Both the position numbers and the translations under genes were made by a program. DNA of 20,357 nucleotides from a virus: positions 1-20,357 of the IMG/VR virus record IMGVR_UViG_3300025687_000432; one strand, written 5' to 3'. Numbering within the stretch: the stretch's first letter is position 1; the number at the start of each line of letters is the position of its first letter. Positions 1 to 5,699 of the stretch are shown piece after piece. Under the pieces are notes generated by a model. It did not search any database and was not told the DNA's origin. It was given only the letters and a program-made list of their open reading frames with translations.

Positions 1-159
1 TACCACACGGATAACATGGGGTCGGCGAAGTTTGATCCCGTTTGGGAGAAGGAGCAGAACATGAAGTTCAGGAAGAAGCAGAACATGGAGTTGAAGAAGG
101 AGTTGATCATCGTGGGATACGACGGAAATTACTACACCCGTCCCAACAAGGTGGCGTGA
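1..159 (+). CDS. C-terminal end of a hypothetical protein (partial, start outside window)
   Basis: An open frame enters from the left edge and ends at TGA 157-159, giving the last 52 residues of a protein. The visible part is very rich in Lys, Glu, Gln and Asn. It has two similar short stretches, each Lys/Glu-rich and followed by QNM, then a more ordinary C-terminal end around VGYDGNYYTRPNKVA. I recognise no domain. Base composition matches the G+C-rich gene at 403-669 and differs from the A+T-rich right half. The frame is supported only by being open, by codon-like composition and by ending just before the tRNA block. Confidence 0.55.
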   Translation, partial: YHTDNMGSAKFDPVWEKEQNMKFRKKQNMELKKELIIVGYDGNYYTRPNKVA

Positions 160-168
160 TACAGTAGT

Positions 169-206
169 CTTAACAGTAGGGATTAGTGATAGTCCCTACG
201 ATTAAG
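169..206 (+). other. RNA hairpin ahead of the tRNA genes
   Basis: The outer stem is CTTAA (169-173) with TTAAG (202-206). A 2x2 internal loop follows, then a perfect 7-bp stem GTAGGGA (176-182) with TCCCTAC (193-199) around a 10-nt loop. No T-tract follows, so it does not look like an intrinsic terminator. It lies between the upstream stop codon and the first tRNA, so it could be a processing or stability element for the tRNA transcript. That role is inference. Confidence 0.45.
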
Positions 207-212
207 GTTACT

Positions 213-288
213 CTCCCAGTAGCTCAATGGATAGAGCAATAGCCTTCTAAGCTATTGGTTGCAGGTTCGAATCCTGTCTGGGAGGCCA
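213..288 (+). tRNA. tRNA-Arg (anticodon UCU)
   Basis: The full cloverleaf can be folded by hand. The 7-bp acceptor stem is CTCCCAG (213-219) with CTGGGAG (278-284). It has a D arm containing AGCTCAATGGATAGAGC, an anticodon stem with loop CTTCTAA (244-250) and anticodon TCT at 246-248, and a T arm with GGTTCGAATCC. The discriminator is G285 and CCA is encoded at 286-288. The total is 76 nt with no intron. Its cognate codon AGA is frequent in the A+T-rich genes of the right half, which would explain why the phage carries it. Confidence 0.96.
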
Positions 289-295
289 ATCAATT

Positions 296-371
296 GCCCT
301 GTTAGCTCAGTGGTTAGAGCAAGCGGCTCATAACCGTTAGGTCCAAGGTTCGAATCCTTGACGGGGCACCA
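296..371 (+). tRNA. tRNA with CAU anticodon (elongator Met or Ile2)
   Basis: The 76-nt cloverleaf has acceptor GCCCTGT (296-302) with ACGGGGC (361-367), including one U-G wobble. The anticodon loop is CTCATAA with anticodon CAT, the T arm has GGTTCGAATCC, the discriminator is A368 and CCA is encoded at 369-371. The G1-C72 pair argues against initiator tRNA. A CAU tRNA may be elongator Met, or Ile2 whose C34 is converted to lysidine by host TilS to read AUA. The D-arm and anticodon-arm sequence looks closer to the Ile2 type by memory, but identity cannot be settled by eye. It lies 7 nt after tRNA-Arg, so the two are probably co-transcribed. Confidence 0.94.
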
Positions 372-402
372 GTTCTTTCACTGTCCTAAAGGAGGACACA
401 TC

Positions 403-669
403 ATGGCCAAGCAATATGTTCAACTGACTCGCCGCTCCACCTCCAAGATCTTTCGTCTGGAAGATCTGGTGTCTCACTACAACGGGAAGGATCCCATCCG
501 CGCCCGTCACACGGGTGAGGAACTGAGGAACGGTAAGCGGTTCGAGAGTAAGAGCAAGGAGGATAAGGGGCAGTGGTTCCTGTTCAAGGGGATCTCCGAT
601 CAGTGGAGTATCCGTGATCGCAAGCCCGTGTTGTTCGGGCTGGATGATCTGGTAGAAGTTTGGATGTAG
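403..669 (+). CDS. Hypothetical phage protein, 88 aa
   Basis: The start is ATG 403, with GGAGGA at 391-396 as a strong ribosome binding site. An upstream in-frame ATG at 358 lies inside the CAU tRNA and is therefore rejected. The 88-residue product is basic (many Lys and Arg in the first 60 residues), has no Cys or membrane segment, and ends in a hydrophobic/acidic stretch LFGLDDLVEVWM. I recognise no family. G+C content is about 53% in one hand-counted 60-base line (421-480). It is followed directly by an intrinsic terminator, so it is the last gene of the tRNA transcript. Confidence 0.75.
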   Translation: MAKQYVQLTRRSTSKIFRLEDLVSHYNGKDPIRARHTGEELRNGKRFESKSKEDKGQWFLFKGISDQWSIRDRKPVLFGLDDLVEVWM

Positions 670-677
670 GATCAACT

Positions 678-699
678 GCCCAAGGATGGGCTTTCTTTT
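678..699 (+). terminator. Intrinsic terminator after the 88-aa gene
   Basis: Stem GCCCA (678-682) pairs with TGGGC (687-691) around the tetraloop AGGA, followed by TTTCTTTT (692-699). This is a compact, classical rho-independent terminator nine bases after the stop codon. An in-frame ATG at 686 for the next gene lies inside this hairpin, which supports the later start at 719. Confidence 0.82.
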
Positions 700-700
700 A

Positions 701-721
701 ACTAGTGAGGTGAATGAGATG
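701..721 (+). repeat. Repeated translation leader, copy 1
   Basis: ACTAGTGAGGTGAATGA (701-717) is identical to 1130-1146. In each copy it is followed by one variable base and then the ATG of the next gene (719 here). It contains the ribosome binding site GTGAGG. The second copy is at 1130-1150. Confidence 0.7.
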
Positions 722-1129
722 GTGAATATGTCTAAGAAGTATCGTACAGATGGGGGTTTTCATATTACCCTCTTTACAACCAGTGCAAGGGGTCCGTTTC
801 CAGTTGTAGGATTGATCCACAAAGAGGTAGATGATGTTCTTGAGAGGTGGAGACTCAACGCTGATGAGAGTGGGGAGCTTGTGGAGATTAAGCCTTGGGA
901 TAATCTCAAACCTCTTGACCCTTGTAGGGTTCGACATAAAAAGGAAGACAAATGGAGTTATCGAGTTTATGCAGGAATTCGTAATGGGTACCCTACCACA
1001 CTAGAGTATTTTTATGATGACTTTAGGGTAGAGTCCCCGGAGAATCTGTGTATTGTAAAGTGGAATTACTGTGAACCACTATCAGCTACTGATGTGGAGC
1101 TGTTGAGTATTTCTGGTGTAACTAACTAG
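719..1129 (+). CDS. Hypothetical protein, 136 aa
   Basis: Start ATG 719 is chosen because GTGAGG lies 8-13 bases upstream and the same leader precedes the next gene's ATG at the equivalent place. ATG 728 is an in-frame alternative, and ATG 686 falls in the terminator loop. The product begins with a basic stretch and continues with the hydrophobic strand-like segments FHITLFTT and FPVVGLIH near residues 14-33. It then alternates charged and aromatic segments (WSYRVYAGI, TTLEYFYDDFRVES). It has no signal peptide and no recognised motif. It is probably a cytosolic phage accessory protein of unknown role. Confidence 0.75.
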   Translation: MVNMSKKYRTDGGFHITLFTTSARGPFPVVGLIHKEVDDVLERWRLNADESGELVEIKPWDNLKPLDPCRVRHKKEDKWSYRVYAGIRNGYPTTLEYFYDDFRVESPENLCIVKWNYCEPLSATDVELLSISGVTN

Positions 1130-1150
1130 ACTAGTGAGGTGAATGAAATG
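1130..1150 (+). repeat. Repeated translation leader, copy 2
   Basis: The same 17-base leader as 701-717 occurs at 1130-1146, one base before ATG 1148. Over 21 bases the two copies differ at one position. Confidence 0.7.
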
Positions 1151-1366
1151 AACTTTGTTGTGCGTAATGATGACACCATGCCCGAGTATCGGGAGCGTAA
1201 TCGGTATCCCTTCAAGGAGATGTCTGTTGGATCTTCCTTCTCCTTCCCGAAGGATCTCCGAAACAAGGTAGCTGTTGCAGCATACAACCATGGCAGGGCT
1301 TATGGTAAGAAGTTTGCTGTGCGTACCATCGGTGAAGGGTTGTGTAAGGTATACCGCATTGGATAA
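1148..1366 (+). CDS. Small conserved-type phage protein, 72 aa
   Basis: Start ATG 1148 matches the position of ATG 719 in the duplicated leader; GTG 1139 is a less likely alternative. The layout is a segment like RYPFKEMSVGSSFSFP, then a run of small residues with basic side chains (VAVAAYNHGRAYGKKFAVRT), then GEGLCKVYRI. From memory, many phages carry 60-80-residue proteins with this order: a YPF.EM.VG.SF.vP start, an alpha-helical middle and a final GxxVxR strand. They are annotated as hypothetical. Function is unknown. The basic helix would suit nucleic-acid binding, but that is inference. Confidence 0.8.
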   Translation: MNFVVRNDDTMPEYRERNRYPFKEMSVGSSFSFPKDLRNKVAVAAYNHGRAYGKKFAVRTIGEGLCKVYRIG

Positions 1367-1373
1367 GTGGAAT

Positions 1374-1478
1374 GTGTTTGTAACAATCCACTGGTTCTTA
1401 ACTGGACAGAGGATTGTTAGTGAGTCAAAGCACCCTCTTACCTATCCACTATATTACAAGTTTGTAAAGTGGCTATGA
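1374..1478 (+). CDS. Possible 34-aa peptide (weak)
   Basis: A GTG-started frame runs 1374-1478 and encodes an aromatic-rich peptide ending YYKFVKWL. Its TGA overlaps the ATG of the next small frame (ATGA, 1475-1478), which is how many real genes here are joined. No convincing ribosome binding site precedes it, and two stem-loops run through it, so a non-coding interpretation is at least as likely. Confidence 0.2.
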   Translation: MFVTIHWFLTGQRIVSESKHPLTYPLYYKFVKWL

Positions 1479-1522
1479 ATGACCAAGAGTTTGAAGGCAC
1501 CCTTTGGGGTGTCTTTCTTTTT
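1381..1522 (+). ncRNA. Candidate structured small RNA ending at a terminator
   Basis: Between the stop at 1366 and ATG 1561 there are three successive stem-loops. Hairpin 1 is a perfect 9-bp pairing of TAACAATCC (1381-1389) with GGATTGTTA (1411-1419) around 21 nt. Hairpin 2 pairs CCACT (1446-1450) and TTACAA (1454-1459) with TTGTAA (1462-1467) and AGTGG (1468-1472), with a 3-nt bulge. Hairpin 3 is the intrinsic terminator at 1494-1522. This is the usual form of a bacterial or phage small RNA, or of a structured 3' end. I see no clear dedicated promoter, so it may be processed from the upstream transcript. Its 5' end is a guess. Confidence 0.35.
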
Positions 1523-1549
1523 GGTATCATCCTGATTCTTTTCCTTTGA
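1475..1549 (+). CDS. Possible 24-aa membrane peptide overlapping a terminator (weak)
   Basis: ATG 1475 to TGA 1549 would encode a short acidic head (MNDQEFEG) followed by an uninterrupted hydrophobic tail (LWGVFLFGIILILFL), a plausible single transmembrane helix. It overlaps the preceding tiny frame by ATGA. The same DNA forms a good terminator hairpin with a T-tract, and a T-rich tail read in this frame automatically gives Phe and Leu codons. The hydrophobicity may therefore be accidental. Confidence 0.22.
   Translation: MNDQEFEGTLWGVFLFGIILILFL
1494..1522 (+). terminator. Intrinsic terminator
   Basis: Stem GGCACCC (1496-1502) pairs with GGGTGTC (1507-1513), with one G-U pair and loop TTTG, flanked by A/T pairs. 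It is followed by TTTCTTTTT from 1514. It would end the transcript carrying the genes at 719-1366 and any small RNA in the gap. Confidence 0.7.
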
Positions 1550-1560
1550 GGTACAAGGGT

Positions 1561-1857
1561 ATGAAGAACTTCACTACATACAGGTGTACATGTAGTGTTA
1601 GGAATGACAACCACTTGGTTGACTTTCCTTTCACATTTGGTGAGTGTGAACCTATCTTTACATATGAGAATATTGCGTATCAGATTGTGCGTAATGTTCG
1701 TAACATGGAATACTCTGAAAAACAACAGCACTCTGCTATGTCCTATTGGGCAGGGTATGTGGCTGGGCTCGATGAGGGGGGAAACTTATGTAACAAAGAT
1801 GCCGGTGACCTTCTGGAACTGATCGATTCTTTTTACTTTGGAGTATTGTTCAAATGA
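1561..1857 (+). CDS. Hypothetical protein, 98 aa
   Basis: Start ATG 1561 has AAGGG a few bases upstream and TGAGGT a little further away. An earlier in-frame start would lie inside the terminator hairpin. The product has a Cys-rich N-terminal part (YRCTCS near residues 7-12), a segment FPFTFGECEPIFTYE, and a probable helix around NIAYQIVRNVRNMEYSEK. The C-terminal part is acidic, ending SFYFGVLFK. I recognise no family. Its stop overlaps the next gene's ATG (ATGA at 1854-1857), so translation of the two is probably coupled. Confidence 0.72.
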   Translation: MKNFTTYRCTCSVRNDNHLVDFPFTFGECEPIFTYENIAYQIVRNVRNMEYSEKQQHSAMSYWAGYVAGLDEGGNLCNKDAGDLLELIDSFYFGVLFK

Positions 1858-1970
1858 AATGTAACCTGCTGTCCTGTTCTGCTGCACTTGCTGTTCTGAT
1901 TCCTATTGTATTCATGGTATACCTGGGGATGTATATGGTAGGGGTATACCTGATCTCCATGTTCTACTGA
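1854..1970 (+). CDS. Small hydrophobic membrane protein, 38 aa
   Basis: ATG 1854 overlaps the previous stop by four bases and the frame ends at TGA 1970. After MKCNLLSCS, nearly the whole 38-residue product is hydrophobic: AALAVLIPIVFMVYLGMYMV, then GVYLISMFY. It is long enough for one long or two short membrane-spanning helices. There are two Cys near the N-terminus but no clean lipobox. Tiny early membrane peptides of this kind often act on host membrane functions or superinfection, but nothing here shows which. Confidence 0.65.
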   Translation: MKCNLLSCSAALAVLIPIVFMVYLGMYMVGVYLISMFY

Positions 1971-1982
1971 GAGGGTAAACAA

Positions 1983-2114
1983 ATGTACGGATTTGAATAT
2001 GTTCCTTACGACTCCGTGTGTTACGACTACGGGGTTGATGAAGAAGACTGGTATTCATACGAAGACTATGACATCAACGAATACACCTATGAAAAGGAGA
2101 ATGAAAATGTCTAA
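1983..2114 (+). CDS. Acidic, tyrosine-rich small protein, 43 aa
   Basis: The sequence GAGAGGG at 1969-1975 is a good ribosome binding site for ATG 1983. The 43-residue product is strikingly acidic and aromatic: about a third of residues are Asp or Glu, and Tyr is the next commonest (segments DYGVDEEDWYSYEDYD and EYTYEKENENV). It has almost no basic residues. Such composition is seen in DNA-mimic inhibitors and flexible tails, but there is no family match I can name. It overlaps the next gene's start by 8 bases in another frame. Confidence 0.65.
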   Translation: MYGFEYVPYDSVCYDYGVDEEDWYSYEDYDINEYTYEKENENV

Positions 2115-2340
2115 GCAAGTTATGTCGTATGATGGGGAACTGGCACGCCTGATTTCCAAGAAGAAGATTACAACTCCGCTTGAGATTAAGCGTGTTGTCA
2201 ACAAGTTTCCATATACCTTTGTGGAACTGAAGATTCCTGGTGGTAAGGTGTATGGGTTTAGTAAGTGTTCTCCCAAGGATAAGTATGACCCTTGGGTTGG
2301 GTTTAGTATCGCAGCATCCCGTGCTCTGAGTGAGGTATAG
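2107..2340 (+). CDS. Hypothetical protein, 77 aa
   Basis: ATG 2107 has AAAAGGAG at 2091-2098, correctly spaced. ATG 2101 is in frame but too close to that site. The product begins MSKQVMSYDGEL, has a Lys-rich helix (LISKKKITTPLEIKRVVNKF, residues 15-34) and then beta-like segments FVELKIPGGKVYGFSKCSP, ending SIAASRALSEV. A small alpha-beta fold with a basic helix could bind nucleic acid, but I recognise no family. Confidence 0.75.
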   Translation: MSKQVMSYDGELARLISKKKITTPLEIKRVVNKFPYTFVELKIPGGKVYGFSKCSPKDKYDPWVGFSIAASRALSEV

Positions 2341-2345
2341 ATCTA

Positions 2346-2546
2346 ATGAACAAAGAAGAGGTTGTAGTTGTTGCCCACCCTACCGCAATGGTAAGTGGTT
2401 GCAAGTGTGAGAGTCATGGGCAAGATAAGCTACATGGTAAGAATCAACGTGTCTTCAATCTCACTAGAAAGGGGGATCCCAAGCAAGGGTCATATGTCTA
2501 CCGTTGTACTGTGTGTAGTGCGTTGAAGAATACCAAGACTAAGTAA
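2346..2546 (+). CDS. Small putative zinc-binding protein, 66 aa
   Basis: GAGGT lies 8-12 bases before ATG 2346. Cys19, Cys21 and His24 (CKCESH) and a C-terminal CTVC (Cys54, Cys57) could together hold one zinc ion, making this a small zinc-ribbon-like protein. The central part is basic (GKNQRVFNLTRKGDPK) and the C-terminus ends in KNTKTK. A nucleic-acid or protein-adaptor role would be typical for such a fold. No specific family is recognised. Confidence 0.72.
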   Translation: MNKEEVVVVAHPTAMVSGCKCESHGQDKLHGKNQRVFNLTRKGDPKQGSYVYRCTVCSALKNTKTK

Positions 2547-2562
2547 GAAGGAGAAAGGACAG

Positions 2563-2715
2563 ATGAAACCTCATCATGTATTCATACTAGCCTTTATTGT
2601 TTTATTGTGGATAACCATGTTTGGTTTCTACCTGTCCTTTACTCTCAATAAGGGTAAGTCTTGTTGTTGCTGTATGTATAAGGACGGCAAGACTTACTAC
2701 TCAGTCCCTTTATAG
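2563..2715 (+). CDS. Single-span membrane peptide with tetracysteine cluster, 50 aa
   Basis: The strong site AAGGAGAAAGG precedes ATG 2563; the frame ends at TAG 2713-2715. Residues 6-27 (VFILAFIVLLWITMFGFYLSFT) form a clear transmembrane helix after a short MKPHH head. The tail begins NKGKS, has four consecutive Cys (34-37), then MYKDGKTYYSVPL. The positive charges after the helix suggest that the tail faces the cytoplasm. The Cys cluster could be palmitoylation-like, metal-binding or disulfide-forming. I cannot tell which and recognise no family. Confidence 0.72.
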   Translation: MKPHHVFILAFIVLLWITMFGFYLSFTLNKGKSCCCCMYKDGKTYYSVPL

Positions 2716-2724
2716 GTATTTGAA

Positions 2725-3393
2725 ATGATCTACATTACCGGAAATGTTAGTGATGTCAAGGGGGTGTACCTCTCATTTGATGCCTGCATCGCAGGCTTTA
2801 AGTATAGGATGGATAAGATAGATGATATCTATATCATCCCTGATTGGAGATGGAATCCTGTCGATGGGTACCAAAATAGACATGAGTATAGAAATGATGT
2901 AGACATGTTCTTCTCTGACATTAAGAACAGAACTACTATCTTTCCTTTCGCTTCACGGTTTATCGCGAACGACGATCTGTTTAGAATAACCAGGGATTCG
3001 ATTAAGGATTTCAAATTACAATATTATGGTGTGTTGTGGTATCTAAACTATGTGAGGTTTGCTTGGGAGAGGCCTCACCTTCTTCGCTATTGGAAAAAGA
3101 TTAGGAAAGAGTATACTGACTTTGATGTTGGAATGTTACTGCTTTCTTTTATGGGGGTAGATGGAAAGCTAAGTAATTTCAGTCCATCATGTGGACACAC
3201 AGCATTCTCTCACCTTGAAACAACAAGGTTCGGTGCTGTCTTCGATATCATTAAGGAGTGTGGGTATTATAACAATCAGCTATTAACCAATAAACAAATA
3301 AGAGTTGAGCATTATCCAGAGTTCTCTGGTATGCGTGGAAATCTTGAGTTTAGTAATGTGTATAACACTATCAAAGAAAAGATTGGGAGATAA
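2725..3393 (+). CDS. Hypothetical protein at the head of the amidoligase operon, 222 aa
   Basis: ATG 2725 lies nine bases after the previous stop, with ATAGG as a weak ribosome binding site. The product is soluble and rich in aromatic residues. Notable segments are IYIIPDWRWNPVDGY (about residues 35-49), a Trp/Tyr-rich helix YYGVLWYLNYVRFAWERP (about 100-117), and a Cys/His segment SPSCGHTAFSH. I do not recognise the fold. It ends 3 bases before the class I amidotransferase gene, so it is probably co-transcribed and may belong to the same pathway. That is inference from position only. Confidence 0.78.
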   Translation: MIYITGNVSDVKGVYLSFDACIAGFKYRMDKIDDIYIIPDWRWNPVDGYQNRHEYRNDVDMFFSDIKNRTTIFPFASRFIANDDLFRITRDSIKDFKLQYYGVLWYLNYVRFAWERPHLLRYWKKIRKEYTDFDVGMLLLSFMGVDGKLSNFSPSCGHTAFSHLETTRFGAVFDIIKECGYYNNQLLTNKQIRVEHYPEFSGMRGNLEFSNVYNTIKEKIGR

Positions 3394-3396
3394 GAA

Positions 3397-4035
3397 ATGA
3401 AAGAAACTAATGTGATGGTACTCGACAGTATCAACTCTGACTATGCAGCATACTTCAAAGAGAATGGGTATAGTTTGATTGATCCAATGGATAATACTCA
3501 ACCTATCCCTGATTTGATTGTATTTACAGGTGGTACTGACATCTCTCCTTCTCTTTATAAGGAGAAGAAGATACGTCAAACTCAAAAGTCTGATAACAAA
3601 AGAGATGAGTTTGAGATTCAGATGTATAAGCGAGGTGTGTTTCTGAATATCCCAATGATTGGGATTTGTCGTGGAGCACAGTTCCTTAATGTAATGAATG
3701 GAGGGACATTGATCCAGCACATCACTGGTCATACATCTGGTCATGATGTCACCACTTACAGTGGTAAGAAGTTTAAGGTGACTTCATCTCACCATCAGAT
3801 GATGATCCCTCTTGGTAAATATGAGGTGCTTGCTACATCTAGCACTCTACTCAGTGAGAAATACTTAACTGGTGAGGGAGAAGCACATCCACAATTTGAG
3901 TATGAGTGTGTGTATTATCCCAAGACTAATAGCTTGTGTGTTCAGTGGCATCCTGAATGGATGTCTGATGAAACTGATGGGTATACCTACCCACTTGAAC
4001 TGTTGAAGAAACTAATCGAAGAGACGGAGGTTTAA
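3397..4035 (+). CDS. Class I glutamine amidotransferase-like / gamma-glutamyl hydrolase (peptidase C26)
   Basis: This 212-residue protein has the full class I glutaminase triad: nucleophile Cys91 in GICRGAQ, and His185 and Glu187 in QWHPEW. The oxyanion strand is FTGGTDISPS (43-52), and TSSHHQ (129-134) is typical of the peptidase C26 / PuuD branch. That branch cleaves gamma-glutamyl amides, while other members deliver ammonia to a synthetase partner. It has no fused synthetase domain. Sited directly upstream of an ATP-grasp ligase, it may trim gamma-glutamyl intermediates or feed ammonia. The length is slightly short for the family (about 230-250). The family is secure; the substrate is unknown. 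Confidence 0.93.
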   Translation: MKETNVMVLDSINSDYAAYFKENGYSLIDPMDNTQPIPDLIVFTGGTDISPSLYKEKKIRQTQKSDNKRDEFEIQMYKRGVFLNIPMIGICRGAQFLNVMNGGTLIQHITGHTSGHDVTTYSGKKFKVTSSHHQMMIPLGKYEVLATSSTLLSEKYLTGEGEAHPQFEYECVYYPKTNSLCVQWHPEWMSDETDGYTYPLELLKKLIEETEV

Positions 4036-4036
4036 C

Positions 4037-4855
4037 ATGGCTAATTATATTTATCGTATTCGTAAGGGTGTCCCTGGTGTCGGGCGTCGTCTTGCTAAAG
4101 CACTCAACTTGATTGAGTTAACAAGTAAGAAACCCCTGGAAAAAATCCAACTACCAGCTATCGTAATTAACTATGGAAGATCTGTAAATCCTGAATGGAT
4201 GCAGAATGGTATTATAGGATTGAATGCCCCGGATGCAGTTGCTCTTGCTGTTGATAAGATTAAGACATTGAATACTCTTCATGAAATGGGTCATGAATAT
4301 TGTCTTCCTTTTACTACTGAAAAGGAAGTTGCTCTTAAGTGGTTGGAAGAAGATGGCTCAGTGGTAGTACGCAAGACTGTTAAGGGTAAGAAGGGTAATG
4401 GTCTTATCATTGCTACTACTGAGGATGAGGTAGTAGATGCACCCCTCTACACCAGACACTTTAAGAAGACACATGAGTTCCGTGTTCATATCTTTTTGAG
4501 TGAGGTGATCGATTATGTACAGAAGAAGAAGATGTCCAAGGCAAAGCTTGAAGCGATGGGCATTGAACAGGTTAACATGGATGTACGTAACCACATGCGT
4601 GGTTGGGTATTTGCAAGGAAGGATATCATAGACAGTGTCTTCATTAAACAGATTGCAGTAGATGCTGTAGATATGTTGGACCTAGACTTTGCTGCTGTTG
4701 ATGTTCTTGCAAGGGTAGAACATGGTAAGGTTGTAGGTGCTGTAGTGTGTGAAGTTAACTCTGCCCCTGGTATGAGTGATAAGAATACTTTCAATGCTTA
4801 TACAAAAGCAATGAAAGGCTTCATTGATTTTATTGATAACACTCATGGAGACTAA
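4037..4855 (+). CDS. ATP-grasp carboxylate-amine ligase (RimK-like)
   Basis: ATG 4037 follows the previous stop by one base, with GGAGG at 4026-4030. The 272-residue protein shows ATP-grasp landmarks. These are a hinge KIKTLNTLHE (74-83), the nucleotide-binding stretch VVVRKTVKGKKGNG (109-122), HEFRVHIF (146-153), LDFAAVDVL, and the Mg-binding end CEVNSAPGM with Glu239 and Asn241. This order is that of RimK/glutathione-synthetase-type ligases, which form an acylphosphate and join it to an amine. Substrates cannot be read from sequence. It lies between an amidotransferase and an amidoligase, so it probably makes one amide bond of a multi-step product. N-terminal residues 5-45 look like the pre-ATP-grasp domain. 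Confidence 0.9.
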   Translation: MANYIYRIRKGVPGVGRRLAKALNLIELTSKKPLEKIQLPAIVINYGRSVNPEWMQNGIIGLNAPDAVALAVDKIKTLNTLHEMGHEYCLPFTTEKEVALKWLEEDGSVVVRKTVKGKKGNGLIIATTEDEVVDAPLYTRHFKKTHEFRVHIFLSEVIDYVQKKKMSKAKLEAMGIEQVNMDVRNHMRGWVFARKDIIDSVFIKQIAVDAVDMLDLDFAAVDVLARVEHGKVVGAVVCEVNSAPGMSDKNTFNAYTKAMKGFIDFIDNTHGD

Positions 4856-4859
4856 CAGA

Positions 4860-5699
4860 ATGAAACTCTTCTCTATTGGTACTGATACTGAGGTTTCTTT
4901 ATACAAGGATGGTATATACAAGTCAGCAATTGGTCGTGTTCCTGGGACCAAGGACGCTCCCTGTCCTACTGAGCATGGTTGGATTCAGCAAGATGGGGTG
5001 AGTGTTGAGTTCAATACCCCTCCTGTATTCTCTCATGTTGAGAATCCAAAGGAGTTGTTTATCAAGTCTGTTAACCTTGCAATGAAGGATGTTCTCAAGG
5101 TTGCTTCTGAACAAGATATGGAAGTTAAGATTGTTCCTCAAGCAATCTTCTTTGATGATGAGCTTGCACACCCTCTTGCAAGGATTGCAGGATGTGACCC
5201 TGACTTCTGTGTGTATGATCTGGAACAGAACCCAGCACCTGACATCTCTGCCACTCCGATGCGTACCTTTGGTGGGCATATTCATGTAGGTTATGAAGAC
5301 TCTGGATCAAACTATGACCAAGGATTCAATATTGTTAGGGGATTGGATTGTACCCTTGGTATGCTATCTCTTCTCTTTGATAAGGAAGGTGAACCACGTC
5401 GTTCTTTGTATGGAAAAGCAGGAGCATTCCGTCCAAAGCCTTATGGTATTGAGTATCGTACCTTGTCTAACTTCTGGATTAAGAGTGATAAGTTTATTGG
5501 ACTTGTGTATGATACGGTAGATTTTATTATGAATAACCTTGATCTCTTTGAAAAAAGTGCTAATGGATTCTTTCTAAATCGGGTTAGGGTGATTAACAAT
5601 CCAACTATTGCATCGGATGATACTGTTCGTAGTATGATTGGACAGGTTCCTAACTACATTAATGTTCTTAAAAAGAATGAGGTGAGTCTCTATGTATAA
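4860..5699 (+). CDS. phiEco32-type COOH-NH2 ligase (amidoligase, glutamine-synthetase fold)
   Basis: ATG 4860 has GGAG at 4847-4850. An earlier in-frame ATG at 4824 lies within the ATP-grasp gene. The 279-residue protein carries the acidic metal-binding strand IGTDTEVSL (6-14), a second acidic strand DGVSVEFNTPP (45-55), the His strand GGHIHVG (138-144) and a C-terminal arginine block with FRPKPYGIEYRTL (190-202). These match the amidoligase group first noted in phage phiEco32 (COOH-NH2 ligase type 2, PF14395 by memory). The fold is that of glutamine synthetase and gamma-glutamylcysteine synthetase, so it should couple ATP to amide formation. The substrate is unknown. The next gene starts 8 bases before its stop. 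Confidence 0.88.
   Translation: MKLFSIGTDTEVSLYKDGIYKSAIGRVPGTKDAPCPTEHGWIQQDGVSVEFNTPPVFSHVENPKELFIKSVNLAMKDVLKVASEQDMEVKIVPQAIFFDDELAHPLARIAGCDPDFCVYDLEQNPAPDISATPMRTFGGHIHVGYEDSGSNYDQGFNIVRGLDCTLGMLSLLFDKEGEPRRSLYGKAGAFRPKPYGIEYRTLSNFWIKSDKFIGLVYDTVDFIMNNLDLFEKSANGFFLNRVRVINNPTIASDDTVRSMIGQVPNYINVLKKNEVSLYV

Noticed and set aside
337-675. Minus-strand open frame of 112 codons opposite the CAU tRNA and the 88-aa gene.
   Set aside because: It runs through a tRNA gene and opposite a gene with a strong ribosome binding site. All supported genes are on the + strand.
3283-3744. Minus-strand open frame of 153 codons.
   Set aside because: It lies opposite the class I amidotransferase, whose catalytic motifs are unmistakable, so it is an antisense shadow.
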